This document shows positions 42,872 to 52,799 of a stretch of 64,000 bases of DNA, in pieces. The DNA comes from Schistocerca nitens (taxonomy: Eukaryota > Arthropoda > Insecta > Orthoptera > Acrididae): NCBI RefSeq assembly GCF_023898315.1, contig NC_064622.1:350405234-350469233 (forward strand). The letters run 5' to 3'. A program made the translations under genes and the position numbers. How positions within the stretch are numbered: position 1 is the stretch's first letter; each line of letters opens with the position of its first letter. The notes below the pieces were generated by a model, which saw only the letters and a list, made by a program, of their open reading frames with translations, made no database searches and had not been told where the DNA came from.

Positions 42872-44419
42872 CAGGGTGTTTCAAAAATGACCGGTATATT
42901 TGAAACGGCAATAAAAACTAAACGAGCAGCGATAGAAATACACCGTTTGTTGCAATATCCTTGGGACAACAGTACATTTTCAGGCAGACAAACTTTAGAA
43001 ATTACAGTAGTTACAATTTTCAACAACAGATGGCGCTGCGGTCTGGGAAACTCTATAGTACGATATTTTCCACATATCCACCATGCGTAGCAATAATGTG
43101 GCGTAGTCTCTGAATGAAAATACCCGAAACCTTTGACAACGTGTCTGGCGGAATGGCTTCACATGCAGATGAGATGTACTGCTTCAGCTGTTCAATTGTT
43201 TCTGGATTCTGGCGGTACACCTGGTCTTTCAAGTGTCCCCACGGAAAGAAGTCACAGGGGTTCATGTCTGGCGAATAGGGAGGCCAATCCACGCCGCCTC
43301 CTGTATGTTTCGGATAGCCCAAAGCAATCACACGATCATCGAAATATTCATTCAGGAAATTAAAGACGTCGGCCGTGCGATGTGGCCGGGCACCATCTTG
43401 CATAAACCACGAGGTGTTCGCAGTGTCGTCTAAGGCAGTTTGTACCGCCACAAATTCACGAAGAATGTCCAGATAGCGTGATGCAGTAATCGTTTCGGAT
43501 CTGAAAAATGGGCCAATGATTCCTTTGGAAGAAATGGCGGCCCAGACCAGTACTTTTTGAGGATGCAGGGACGATGGGACTGCAACATGGGGCTTTTCGG
43601 TTCCCCATATGCGCCAGTTCTGTTTATTGACGAAGCCGTCCAGGTAAAAATAAGCTTCGTCAGTAAACCAAATGCTGCCCACATGCATATCGCCGTCATC
43701 AATCCTGTGCACTATATCGTTAGCGAATGTCTCTCGTGCAGCAATGGTAGCGGCGCTGAGGGGTTGCCGCGTTTGAATTTTGTATGGATAGAGGTGTAAA
43801 CTCTGGCGCATGAGACGATACGTGGACGTTGGCGTCATTTCGACCGCAGCTGCAACACGGCGAACGGAAACTCGAGGCCGCTGTTGGATCACCTGCTGCA
43901 CTAGCTGCGCGTTGCCCTCTGTGGTTGCCGTACGCGGTCGCCCTACCTTTCCAGCACGTTCATCCGTCACGTTCCCAGTCCGTTGAAATGTTTCAAACAG
44001 GTCCTTTATTGTATCGCTTTTTGGTCCTTTGGTTACATTAAACCTCCGTTGAAAACTTCGTCTTGTTGCAACAACACTGTGTTCTAGGCGGTGGAATTCC
44101 AACACCAGAAAAATCCTCTGTTCTAAGGAATAAACCATGTTGTCTACAGCACACTTGCATGTTGTGAACAGCACACGCTTACAGCAGAAAGACAACGTAC
44201 AGAATGGCGCACCCACAGACTGCGTTGTCTTCCATATCTTTCACATCACTTGCAGCGCCATCTGTTGTTGAAAATTGTAACTACTGTAATTTCGAAAGTT
44301 TGTCCGCCTGAAAATGTACTGTTGTCCCAAGCATATTGCAACAAACGGTGTATTTCTATCGCTGCTCGTTTAGTTTTTATTGCCGTTTCAAACATACCGG
44401 TCATTTTTGAAACACCCTG
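42872..44419 (-). mobile_element. Mariner-superfamily transposon, 1548 bp, long TIRs
   Basis: Flanked by TA (42870-42871 and 44420-44421). Terminal inverted repeats span 168 bp each (42872-43039 and 44252-44419), beginning CAGGGTGTTTCAAAAATGAC and ending at AACAGATGGCGCTGC, with only four mismatches by my count. One open transposase frame fills the interior. Long TIRs with few differences and an intact frame mark a recent insertion. Confidence 0.95.
43053..44138 (-). CDS. Mariner-superfamily transposase, intact 361 aa
   Basis: I prefer the ATG at 44138-44136 (MVYSLEQRIFLVLEFHRLEH), since this start matches the N-terminal helix-turn-helix type often labelled DUF4817; the open frame has 26 further upstream codons. 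After the DNA-binding region (KVGRPRTATTE at about residue 65-80, RRVAAAVEMTPTSTYRLM) comes the catalytic domain: IWFTDEAYFYLDG (first D), WFMQDGARPHRT (second D) and YSPDMNPCDFFPWG (third D). The C-terminus is THGGYVENIVL. It cuts and joins DNA at TA. By my count 47 residues lie between the second and third D because of a KHTGGGVDW-type insertion, unlike the classical 34. The frame is intact. Confidence 0.93.
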   Translation of the reverse strand: MVYSLEQRIFLVLEFHRLEHSVVATRRSFQRRFNVTKGPKSDTIKDLFETFQRTGNVTDERAGKVGRPRTATTEGNAQLVQQVIQQRPRVSVRRVAAAVEMTPTSTYRLMRQSLHLYPYKIQTRQPLSAATIAARETFANDIVHRIDDGDMHVGSIWFTDEAYFYLDGFVNKQNWRIWGTEKPHVAVPSSLHPQKVLVWAAISSKGIIGPFFRSETITASRYLDILREFVAVQTALDDTANTSWFMQDGARPHRTADVFNFLNEYFDDRVIALGYPKHTGGGVDWPPYSPDMNPCDFFPWGHLKDQVYRQNPETIEQLKQYISSACEAIPPDTLSKVSGIFIQRLRHIIATHGGYVENIVL

Positions 44420-45174
44420 TAAGAAACACTGACAGTAACACTAAGTACATGGCCAGCACACAATTAAAATCACACCTCTTGATGCACAGGAGAAACAGCA
44501 CTAAACACAACACTGATGTGGCACACTGATGATGATCAAAACGAAGGATCTGCCAGGTGTGAGGAGATGAGGGAGAAGGGAAGATGGGAGGGAGGGGAAG
44601 AGAGAGGGGATATGGGCGGGGGGCGCGCTACAGAGGGCCATGTAGGAGGGACGTGGGAGGGAAAGAGGTAAGGATGGTGGCGGGGGCTCAGGGGGGGGGG
44701 AAGGAGGAAAATCCGCTCTAGGGAGAAGGAGGGGAGAGGAAAAAAGGGGGCCTTGGGGAGGGGGGGAACAAGGCCAGGTTATAGTTGGATGGAAGTGTAT
44801 AAGTCACAGCGAAGTTCATCATCCGGGAGGTGCTGGAAATTGCCCTGATGAAGGAGATGGAGGGTTTGCAGGTGGAGAGAGGGAGGGATACAGCGATAGA
44901 GGCGTGGCAATGGGCGGGGTGTGGAGAGGAAGGAGGAAACCAGGCAGGGGGTGGGGGGGATCAAGCCTGCGGACAATGTAAAGGATGCAGACATGTTGGA
45001 GGAACGGGAGGAGGTGGGGGAAGGCGTTTATACAGGAGCTGTGTGGGGGAAGGAAGGCGGATACAGAAGGCAAGACGGAGCGCATGGCATTCAAGGATTT
45101 CGAGGACCTTGTAAAAGCGGGTGGGGGCGGAGATCCAGGCAACGCTGGCATAACAGAGGATACAAAATGGTCAT

Positions 45175-45476
45175 ACAAAATATGTGTATTTATCCAGAGG
45201 AACTAGTTGAAACTTGTGGCGTAAGGACGAGATCAAATTCTGTGGAGATCTCTTGGATAAAGCTTCATGTTTGTATTAGCAGACTCACAGCACCATCTGC
45301 TCCCAAAATGACTGAGATGGCTGTTCTAAAGGTTGGGATAGACAGCCGATCACGTGAAATATATATAGGGAAGGCATGATGACAAAGCAGTACGTACCAA
45401 GTGTAGAAGTATGAAACCGAAATTTCCCTATAGATGGTGTTTGCCATCAGCGTAGGGCCTCTGAGACGGTATCAAT
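45175..45476. other. 5' flank or 5' UTR of the CR1-like LINE
   Basis: No coding signal. The end of this stretch (GGGCCTCTGAGACGGTATCA) directly precedes the ORF1 ATG, so at least its last part is likely LINE 5' UTR. The exact 5' end could not be fixed. Confidence 0.4.
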
Positions 45477-46100
45477 ATGGCGGCAAGTGTACACGTAATT
45501 TTAAACCGCTCTGCAGTTTTTGAGGACTTAATTTCAATCAAGTGTATTGTTTGTGACGAAACTGTGCTAAATGGAATTAGAATATGCGTGTTTAAACATA
45601 AATGGTGCCATTCACACTGCTATGCTCAAGAAGATTTAGAAATACAGTGCAAATGTGACATAGAGTGTAACGGCCGCGAGATCGCGAGTGAAAAGTGCTA
45701 CGCGGGAATAGAAGACAGCGTGCATGACGAACTTCAAAACGAACTTGACATTATAAAAAAATGTATAAAAACAATGGAAAATTTGGTGCTAACCATACGG
45801 GAACTGTCTGAATCGTCAAGGCAACAAGATCTCATTAATGCTAGCCATAAAATTCGTTGGTCTGCACAACCAAATGTACAAAGTGTAAACAGTACGACTG
45901 TAACTAGAAATATGAACGAACTGATCACTCAAAAAGACACAAGTGAATTAAACGCAGGAAAAGACAGTGATAATAGTGCATCTATGGATAAAAATTTGAA
46001 CAAACTATCCACACAAAAATATACAAGTGGATTAAACGGAGAAAAACACAAGGTAAATATTCGTCAAGGAAAAGAAAGTAAACAACCACGTTATGCATAA
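45477..46100 (+). pseudogene. CR1-like ORF1, N-terminal part with PHD-like finger
   Basis: Starts ATGGCGGCAAG at 45477. Residues about 22-65 carry CIVCDETVLNGIRIC, KHKWCHSHCY and CKCDIEC, a Cys/His arrangement resembling a PHD/RING-type zinc finger. A helical, probably coiled-coil stretch follows (DELQNELDIIKKCIKTMENL). The frame closes at RYA just where the esterase frame (from 46093) begins 8 bases earlier in another phase, so a single frameshift splits ORF1. The product of the intact family is an RNA-binding chaperone-type protein. Confidence 0.8.
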
Positions 46101-47103
46101 GCAAGGATACAAGCAACATACATATATTTTTGCAGATAGTCATGGGAGAGGAGTTACGGAAATAATGAGAAGAAATCACCCAGACCTTGAAGTAACAGGC
46201 ATCATCAAACCTGGCACGCCATTACGCGAAATTCTGAAAAACAGGGACAACATATTAACGACGGGTAACAGCTGCATCATAATAGGAGGCGCAAATGATG
46301 TTTACTGTAATGAAACTTGGCGTGCAACGAGAATCCTAAAGGAAACAATCAAAAGGATGCCGCGAGTGCATTTCTACATTGTTAGTATCCCCAGGAGACA
46401 CGATCTGATGGAAAACTCGTGCGTAAACATCGAGATTGTTACAGCAAACAGGCTATTTGAGAAAATATGTAGAGGTTTCCAGAATACGACTTTCATAGAG
46501 ATAAACAGTGTTCACAGAGAGCACTTCACAAAACATGGTCTCCACATGAACGTAAAGGGGTAAAAGATTATTAGTGCCGAAATACTTAAATTGATTAATG
46601 AATCATCTGTAATGGAAGTGTCTCCAATCGCAATTCCGCCAAAACAAGAGTTGTCTGTAACAGTGGAACCATCATTATCTGCAGTAGAGCTACAACAAAC
46701 ACCAGTAGCAGCAGAAAAGGCTCAGATATTCTCAGCAGCAGTGTCGGATAAACCAATAGCAGCAGAATCACCACAATCATCAGCAGAGCTGTCGTCATCA
46801 GCAACAGCATCCAGAACAGCAGACCCCATAATACTACCTCAAGGCAATGAAAATGCATGTAAGGAAAATATACAACGCTCATTAGCCGCAGCAGCTAACA
46901 AAGAACGGCAGTCACCAAGTCGGGGAGCCCAGGAGCCACCAGCAACAGCAACCACACAGAAGAGGTACCTGAGGCCTGGGAGAGCAACAGCAGAAGCAGC
47001 TTCCAATCAAGACAGATGCCTGAGAACTAGGAGACCTGCTACACTAAGTGAGGATTTTTTATGGTACCAAGTACGCAGAAAGAGAACATGGAAAAAGATT
47101 TAA
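46093..47103 (+). pseudogene. CR1-like ORF1, SGNH esterase part and tail
   Basis: The frame has the SGNH-hydrolase blocks: YIFADSHGRG (nucleophile serine, block I), CIIIGGANDVY (block III, GxND) and FTKHGLHMN (block V histidine). A TAA at 46561-46563 interrupts the frame directly after MNVKG; the same phase continues as KIISAEILKLINESS through a low-complexity Ser/Ala/Gln/Pro tail to 47103, so the TAA is probably a secondary nonsense mutation. The esterase role in LINE replication is unclear; the fold is typical of CR1-group ORF1. Confidence 0.83.
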
Positions 47104-47183
47104 GTAAAACTGTCCATCTTAAATACCAGTGTGACAATAGTGAGAGGAATATAAGCACCGGATAAAGATACGATCCAGGTTTA

Positions 47184-49823
47184 ATGACACAAACTGAAAA
47201 AAATCACTGCATAGTACCAGAAGCAAAGGGAGCAAGTGAAGTGCTTAGTATATTACAGGAAGGGGAACTATTACATTTAAAGCCAACTGTTAGAATACTT
47301 CACCCAAATGTTCAATACGTAAACAATAAAACAGAGGAACTAGAGGTAATATTACAGGAGTATAGGCCAAACATTCTAGTAGTTACAGAACATGGGCTAA
47401 AAGAAAATCACATAGGAATGTACAACTTGAAGAATTATGTGAAAGTAGCCAGTTTTTGCAGAACTTCCTATAAAGCTGGTGGGGTTGCCATTTTTTCTAA
47501 CTATAAATCAACTAAAGCCATAAATATAAGAAAATATGCTATAGAATTGAGCTTTGAAGCTACAGCACTGGAAACTAAAATTGCTGGGAATTTATGTTGT
47601 GTATTAGGTTTGTATCGATCACCAAATGGTATAATTAAAACCTTCTTTGAACAGCTGGAATATATAATCCAACACCTCTCAAAAACATATGCTTATTTGA
47701 TCATAATAGGAGATCTGAACATAGACATGAGTAAAAATACAGACAATACTAAGACCCTACTGGACTTATTGTGCATATACAATCTAAAAATAAAAATAGA
47801 TAAACCAACCAGAGTAACAAAGCATAGTGAAACTATTATTGACCATGTAATAACAAATATTCCTACATGCTATTGTGACACACAGGTAATAAACTCCTCA
47901 TTAGCAGACCATTTTGCAATCATGATAGACATAAATATAAAGACTAGTGATTCAGTGCAGAAGAAATGGGAGATGAGAAGACAAAACTACCCACATAACA
48001 TAAATCTGCTAAAAAAGATGTTAGAGGCAGAAAACTGGGAAACAATATATGCAGCTAAAGGTGCAAACATCAAATGGAGCCAGTTTTACTCTATATTCAA
48101 TTATTATTATGATGTTACATGTCCTGTTAGTAAAAGGCTTGTCAAACAGCAACAAAAAAAGAAAATCTGGGTGACTGGAGAAGTAATCCATGCCAGAAAT
48201 AATCTGAGAGTGTATTATGACCTCTCCAAACAAAAAAATACTGAGGCCTGCAACACAGTGTATAAAATAAAAAAGAAAGAGTACTGTAGTTTTATCAGAG
48301 AAACTAAAGCATCATTCATCAGGATGTCTATAGATAAGGGAAAGAACTACTCAAAAGGTTTATGGTCGTTCATTAATGAAGAGAGAGGAAAAGTAACAAA
48401 TCGGGCAGAGGACATCTGCCCACTGATGAGTGGGAAAAGCAACGCAAACCCTCTCGAAGTAGCCAATACTTTTAACAGATATTATATTACTGTAGCAGAC
48501 GAATTAATAAGTCAAAATAAAACAAATGCAGTAAGTAAATTGTTAAACCCCCCACATACAAATCATACTATGGTTTTCATACCTACAACAGATGCAGAAG
48601 TGCCAAACCTAATAAAGCAACTTAAAATTAAACATTCATCTGGCTTGGATGGTGTCACATCACATCTCATAAAGGAATGCAGGGAATGTATATTAAAACC
48701 ATTGACACACATGCTGAATGCTGCGATAGAAGAAGGTATATTTCCAGATTCACTGAAAGTATGTAAAGTGAAGCCAATATTTAAGAAAGGGAACAGGGAT
48801 GAATTAATTAATTACAGGCCAATATCATTGATCTCAACATTTGCTAAAATCTATGAAATGATAATAAAGAATAGAATTGTAAGTTTTATAACAAAGTACA
48901 GTATACTGCATTCATCACAACATGGTTTCAGAGAAGGGAAGTCAACAAAAACAGCATCAACAGATATAATTGAGCACATTCTTAATTTACTTGACAGGCA
49001 ACAAAAGACTTGTGGGATTTTTATGGATCTATCTAAGGCATTTGATTGTGTGAACCACTCAGAATTAACGATGAAATTATATCAGTATGGAATTAGAGGA
49101 AAATGCTATGACATACTTAAATCATACATTACAAATAGGAAACAATGCACAGAAATCAGACATACTAGTGGGGCAAATATAACAAACTACAGATCAGAAT
49201 TACAAACAGTTAAACACAGTGTGCCACAAGGGTGTGTGCTTGGGCCAATACTATTTATACTCTATGTAAATGACTTCCCTAGCTATATAAATCAGAAACT
49301 TATAATGTATGCTGATGACACAACAATCATTTGCACAGCTGACACAAAGGAGGAACTTGAGAAGGAAGCACTCCTGACTATTGAAAATGCAAATAAATAT
49401 TTAACGCAAAACAACCTGTTTATGAATCAGTCTAAAACAATGAATGTAGTATTTCAGACCAAGCATAGTGAAAATTATAATATAAATGTTAATATAAATG
49501 GAAAGACCATTAAAGAAGGAACCAGCACAAATTTTCTAGGAACTATAATAGACAAACATTTGGCATGGGGGGAGCACATAGATGCACTGTGTAAAAAGAT
49601 AAACAAACAGATCTTCATCATGCATAAAACAGCTAAGACTGTGGATGATAAAGTCCTCATATCAATGTATTATGGACTTGTCTTTTCTTATTCAGTTCAT
49701 ATAAGGGGAAATGCACAAGCTGGCTACCTAAAAAGAATATTCACAATTCAGAAAAGGGCACTGAGATGCATTGCAAAAATACCACCAAGACAGACCTGTA
49801 GGCAAAGCTTTTGTACACTATAA
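47184..49823 (+). CDS. CR1-like ORF2: endonuclease and reverse transcriptase
   Basis: 879 codons from ATG 47184. Endonuclease (about residues 30-260): HPNVQYVNNK, VVTEHGLKE (E), IIIGDLNIDMS (D/N), IDHVITNI and SLADHFAIM (S-DH). RT (about residues 480-800): VCKVKPIFKKGNRDELINYR, HGFREGKSTKTAS, CGIFMDLSKAFDCVNH, VPQGCVLGPILFILYVNDF, LIMYADDTTII (catalytic YADD), and NFLGTIIDKHLAWGEHI. All catalytic residues are present. The frame ends early, at QSFCTL: a frameshift near 49805-49812 moves the normal C-terminus (AFVHYNIMTVYSLYMYQSIM) to another phase at 49771-50034. It was otherwise intact until recently. Confidence 0.92.
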   Translation: MTQTEKNHCIVPEAKGASEVLSILQEGELLHLKPTVRILHPNVQYVNNKTEELEVILQEYRPNILVVTEHGLKENHIGMYNLKNYVKVASFCRTSYKAGGVAIFSNYKSTKAINIRKYAIELSFEATALETKIAGNLCCVLGLYRSPNGIIKTFFEQLEYIIQHLSKTYAYLIIIGDLNIDMSKNTDNTKTLLDLLCIYNLKIKIDKPTRVTKHSETIIDHVITNIPTCYCDTQVINSSLADHFAIMIDINIKTSDSVQKKWEMRRQNYPHNINLLKKMLEAENWETIYAAKGANIKWSQFYSIFNYYYDVTCPVSKRLVKQQQKKKIWVTGEVIHARNNLRVYYDLSKQKNTEACNTVYKIKKKEYCSFIRETKASFIRMSIDKGKNYSKGLWSFINEERGKVTNRAEDICPLMSGKSNANPLEVANTFNRYYITVADELISQNKTNAVSKLLNPPHTNHTMVFIPTTDAEVPNLIKQLKIKHSSGLDGVTSHLIKECRECILKPLTHMLNAAIEEGIFPDSLKVCKVKPIFKKGNRDELINYRPISLISTFAKIYEMIIKNRIVSFITKYSILHSSQHGFREGKSTKTASTDIIEHILNLLDRQQKTCGIFMDLSKAFDCVNHSELTMKLYQYGIRGKCYDILKSYITNRKQCTEIRHTSGANITNYRSELQTVKHSVPQGCVLGPILFILYVNDFPSYINQKLIMYADDTTIICTADTKEELEKEALLTIENANKYLTQNNLFMNQSKTMNVVFQTKHSENYNINVNINGKTIKEGTSTNFLGTIIDKHLAWGEHIDALCKKINKQIFIMHKTAKTVDDKVLISMYYGLVFSYSVHIRGNAQAGYLKRIFTIQKRALRCIAKIPPRQTCRQSFCTL

Positions 49824-50371
49824 TATTATGACAGTATATTCACTATACATGTACCAAAGCATAATGGCGGTAAGGTCAAGTGATAAACACTTCCTAAATA
49901 AAGATGTACACAAACACGGTAGAAGAGGAAATGAAAATTACATGATAAACAGAAATCTAAAACTGTCTATGACTGCCCCAGAAGAAGCGGCAAAAGGTTT
50001 TTTAATAAACTCCCCAAAATCATTAAAAAAGTAACAGATCTAAAATGTTTTAAAAATCATTTGAAACTACATCTCACAGAGAAATGTATATACAGTTTGA
50101 GTGAATACTAAGATGGTGTTGAACTATATCATTACTGAAATGTACCTTTAAAAATTATCATTTCTGTATGTTGTTTGGATTTGTGTGTACATATAATGTG
50201 AAACATGTAAAACCTTTGTATGATTATGGACTATTTCTGTTTAATTATTTGTTTCATTTATATATAATGAAATCAAGTTTGATGTCAAGTTTGTTGTATG
50301 ACACACCCAATACTCTCAGCTGGATTTTCAGCTGGAGTCCATGGGCAAAGAATAAATAAATAAATAAATAT
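49810..50371 (+). other. Out-of-phase ORF2 C-terminus, 3' UTR and AATA tail
   Basis: The end of the RT polyprotein is visible in another phase (VHYNIMTVYSLYMYQSIMAV, NENYMINRNLKLSM), then in a third (FKNHLKLHLTEKCIYSLSEY, stop near 50111). The 3' UTR then ends in AATA repeats at 50351-50370. Confidence 0.8.
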
Positions 50372-51490
50372 CTGCAGCGCCATCTGCCTCTTGTAACAGC
50401 TGACGACGAATGTCAACACACAGTAACCCAAGTTCCATACATCGGTATCTGTTTCAAACCCATAAACATGTCGAGTTTTGTGCCTACGAACTACGATTTG
50501 CGGACAGCATTGATTTTCTGTTATCATTTGAAGAAATCTGCTGCAGAAGCTCATCGAATGCTTGTCGAAGCTTTAGGTGAATATGCTCTTGGGGAAACAC
50601 AGTGTTTCGAGTTGTTCAAAAATTTAAAAAGTAGCGATTTTGACCTGAGAAACTACGAGCGTGGGAAAAAGTTCGAAGACAATGAATTGCAGGCTTTATT
50701 GGATGAAGATGATACTCAAACTCAACAGGAAATCGCGGAACAATTGAATGTGACACAGAAAGCCATAGGAAAGATGCTGAAAGTGGGAAAACGGATTCCG
50801 CAGGAACTGAACGAAAGACACCAAGCAACTCGAAAGAGCACTTGTGAAATGCTGCTCGCCAGATAGAAAATAAAGTTGTTTCCCCATCGAATAGTGACAG
50901 GCGATGGAATATGGTTGAGAATTCTAAGAGTCGTAAATCATGGGTAAGTCGAGGCAAACCATCAACATCATCTGCAAGACCAAATCGCTTTGGAAGGAAG
51001 GCAATTGTTTGTGTTTGGTGGTATCAGAAGGATGTCGTCTATTATGAGCTGCTGAAACCTGGTGAAACTGTGAACACTGATCGCTACCAACAGCAAATGA
51101 TCGATTTAAACTGAGCGTTTCGTGAAAAACGACCGGAATATGGAATAAGGCAACACAAAGTCCTATTGCTCCATGATAAAACTCCATGACAGACAGTAAA
51201 ACGGGTCAGGAAAACGATCGAGGCGTTCAGTCGGAAAATACTAGGGCATGCGGCTTATTCTCCAGATTTGTCTCCGTCGGTTTATCATCTAATAAGTGCA
51301 ACACTGGGAGACGCTCTCGCTCAACAACGCTTCAATTCGTATGATAATGTACGAAAATGGCTCTCTGACTGGTTCCTTTCAAAAGAACAACTGTTTGCTT
51401 TTGAGTGGCATTCATAGCCTGCCGGAGAGGGGGATGAGAAGCCATATGCTTTAATAGTGGAAAGACTGCATTCTAGTTCTCTGTGTATGA
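50372..51490 (+). mobile_element. Mariner transposon relic (DD34D type)
   Basis: It starts immediately after the LINE tail. The transposase frame begins at 50468 (MSSFVPTNYDLRTALIFCYH) with the N-terminal helix-turn-helix, and DEDDTQTQQEIAEQLNVTQK marks the second DNA-binding helix-turn-helix. Later phases show RIVTGDGIW (first catalytic block), LLHDKTP (for LLHDNAP) and SPDLSPSVYHL (for SPDLxPSDYHL; the last D is changed to V). Frameshifts, stops and the altered catalytic residue make it dead. Confidence 0.8.
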
Positions 51491-51934
51491 GGGAATGGTA
51501 TTGTTATTCGTTGAGATTCTGAGTGCTCCCAATACATGTGAGTTGCAAGTCATACATGTTTGGAATCGTGAAGTATCTGCATGCAATGTAAAGTGGAGTA
51601 ATTCTGTAAGCGGAAAGCGGCACATGGATCACATATTGATGCTGCTACCCAATGGCACCCTCGGGCTCGGCAATGTTTCAAATATATCGCTGCTCACAAT
51701 GGACACGAACAACAGACAAGAAATGGCAAGGGCGTCAATGAAATCACCCATTCCCTTGGGGTGTAGATTCCCGAACATATCGCTGTCGAAAACGACAGTT
51801 CGCAATAAGATGAGCAACAGGACTACGGTCTTGACAACGTTCGATAGGGACGCCCAGACAGTTTTGACCTATAGCGCATACAAAACCAAAATTGCTGACT
51901 CACCTAAACTGTCAATATCTGAGTAAGGAAGTAG
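51491..51934. other. Unclassified DNA
   Basis: One open frame of 147 codons (51483-51926, plus) without any motif I recognise; the composition is ordinary, and chance is likely. Confidence 0.3.
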
Positions 51935-51939
51935 ACTGA

Positions 51940-52345
51940 ACTATAAGGGACAATCAAAAACTTTACATCTGAGGGCGTTGTTGCATCGCATATGCAACCT
52001 AGCGCGACTCCGATGCGTATATATAAGCACCGACATGTAGGCGAGGGATTAGGATGGTATTAGCGTTTTTCCAAAGTGTATGCCGAATATTTGGCAATGT
52101 CAATCATTGAGACGTTATTAACAAATGGGTGCAAACAGGGCCAACATGCAATCAACCTTTTCTTGGATATTGGACAAAAACTGGTTGACATTAATTGGAG
52201 AATGAAGTATGTGTATGGGGCAGCATGTCTGTCGAAAACCACCATTGCTGAATTGTGTGTCAAATTCCATGTTGGTTGCAATCCGATTCGAGACACCAGT
52301 CAACCAGGAAGGCCAGGCTCATCCATTACGCTCGACACTTGAGGT
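51940..52345 (+). mobile_element. Mariner-type transposon 5' part
   Basis: The frame 52076-52342 ends with MKYVYGAACLSKTTIAELCV, KFHVGCNPIRDTSQPGRPGS, the second helix-turn-helix and the 'xDxxRxGRP' linker of mariner transposases. Upstream, GGGACAATCAAAAACTTTAC near 51948 is a plausible 5' terminal repeat. The catalytic domain is missing. Confidence 0.55.
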
Positions 52346-52790
52346 GGTCGAGCACCCATCGTATAGTGCTGACCCTCATACATGTAAAAAACTGGTTCGG
52401 TGTAATAAGGAAGATCTACATCTATATTATGGAAGCCGTTGATACATTATGCTGCATTGTTACTCCCCCCTCCCCTTTTCCTACTCCAGTCGCCATTGTC
52501 ACGAGGTAAGAACGGTTGTTGGTAAACCCCCATGCGAACTCGAATGTTTCTAATCTTCCTTTCAATTTCATTTCACGAAATATGCATAGGAGGAAGCAAT
52601 ACGAGGGCTGACTCTTCTGGGAACTTACGCTATCGGAATTTTAACAGTAAGCCACATCGTTGAGCATAATGCCTCCCTTGTAGCGTAACCCACTGCAGTT
52701 AGGAGCATCCCTCAGACACTTTCGCACTGGCTAAACGAACCTGTGACGAAATGTGTTTCTCAACTTTCAATCTTCATTATTTCATCAATC
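52346..52790. other. Unclassified DNA, one diverged repeat
   Basis: 52382-52445 resembles 53136-53200 (both with TGTAAAAAACTGGTTC-type and ATCTATATTA-type sequence), perhaps two copies of a LINE 3' end. Nothing else recognised. Confidence 0.35.
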
Positions 52791-52799
52791 AATCCTATC

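Larger units (their letters stand above)
42569..45158 (-). mobile_element. Jockey-like LINE, 5'-truncated, split by a mariner element
   Basis: Bounded by exact 16-bp duplications GATACAAAATGGTCAT (42553-42568 and 45159-45174). The 3' end is the T-run near 42568-42576 (poly(A) on the minus strand). The minus strand near 45170-44820 encodes a C-terminal relic (YDHFVSSVMPALPGSPP, RSSKSLNAMRSVLPSV type) like the 'YA..AW......L..LQ.xQNxALR' region downstream of RT in Jockey/R1 LINEs. The rest is a very G-rich (plus strand) 3' UTR, about 44560-44820. Without the 1548-bp insert it is about 1.04 kb. Coding is degraded. Confidence 0.75.
45400..50371 (+). mobile_element. CR1-like LINE, nearly complete
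   Basis: The order is ORF1 (PHD-like finger, then SGNH esterase, then a Ser/Ala/Gln-rich tail), ORF2 (endonuclease and RT), a 3' UTR and a tail of AATA repeats (50351-50370), which CR1/L2-type LINEs have in place of poly(A). This combination of PHD finger and esterase in ORF1 is known from CR1-group elements. It has one frameshift and one nonsense codon in ORF1 and about two frameshifts at the C-terminal end of ORF2. No target duplication was recognised. Confidence 0.87.

Noticed and set aside
44815-45379. Gly/Arg/Glu-rich plus-strand frames (94-152 codons)
   Set aside because: They run antisense to the LINE relic and reflect the purine-rich strand of its 3' part.
51483-51926. 147-codon open frame
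   Set aside because: No motif, no start context or neighbour supporting it; likely chance in degraded transposon surroundings.
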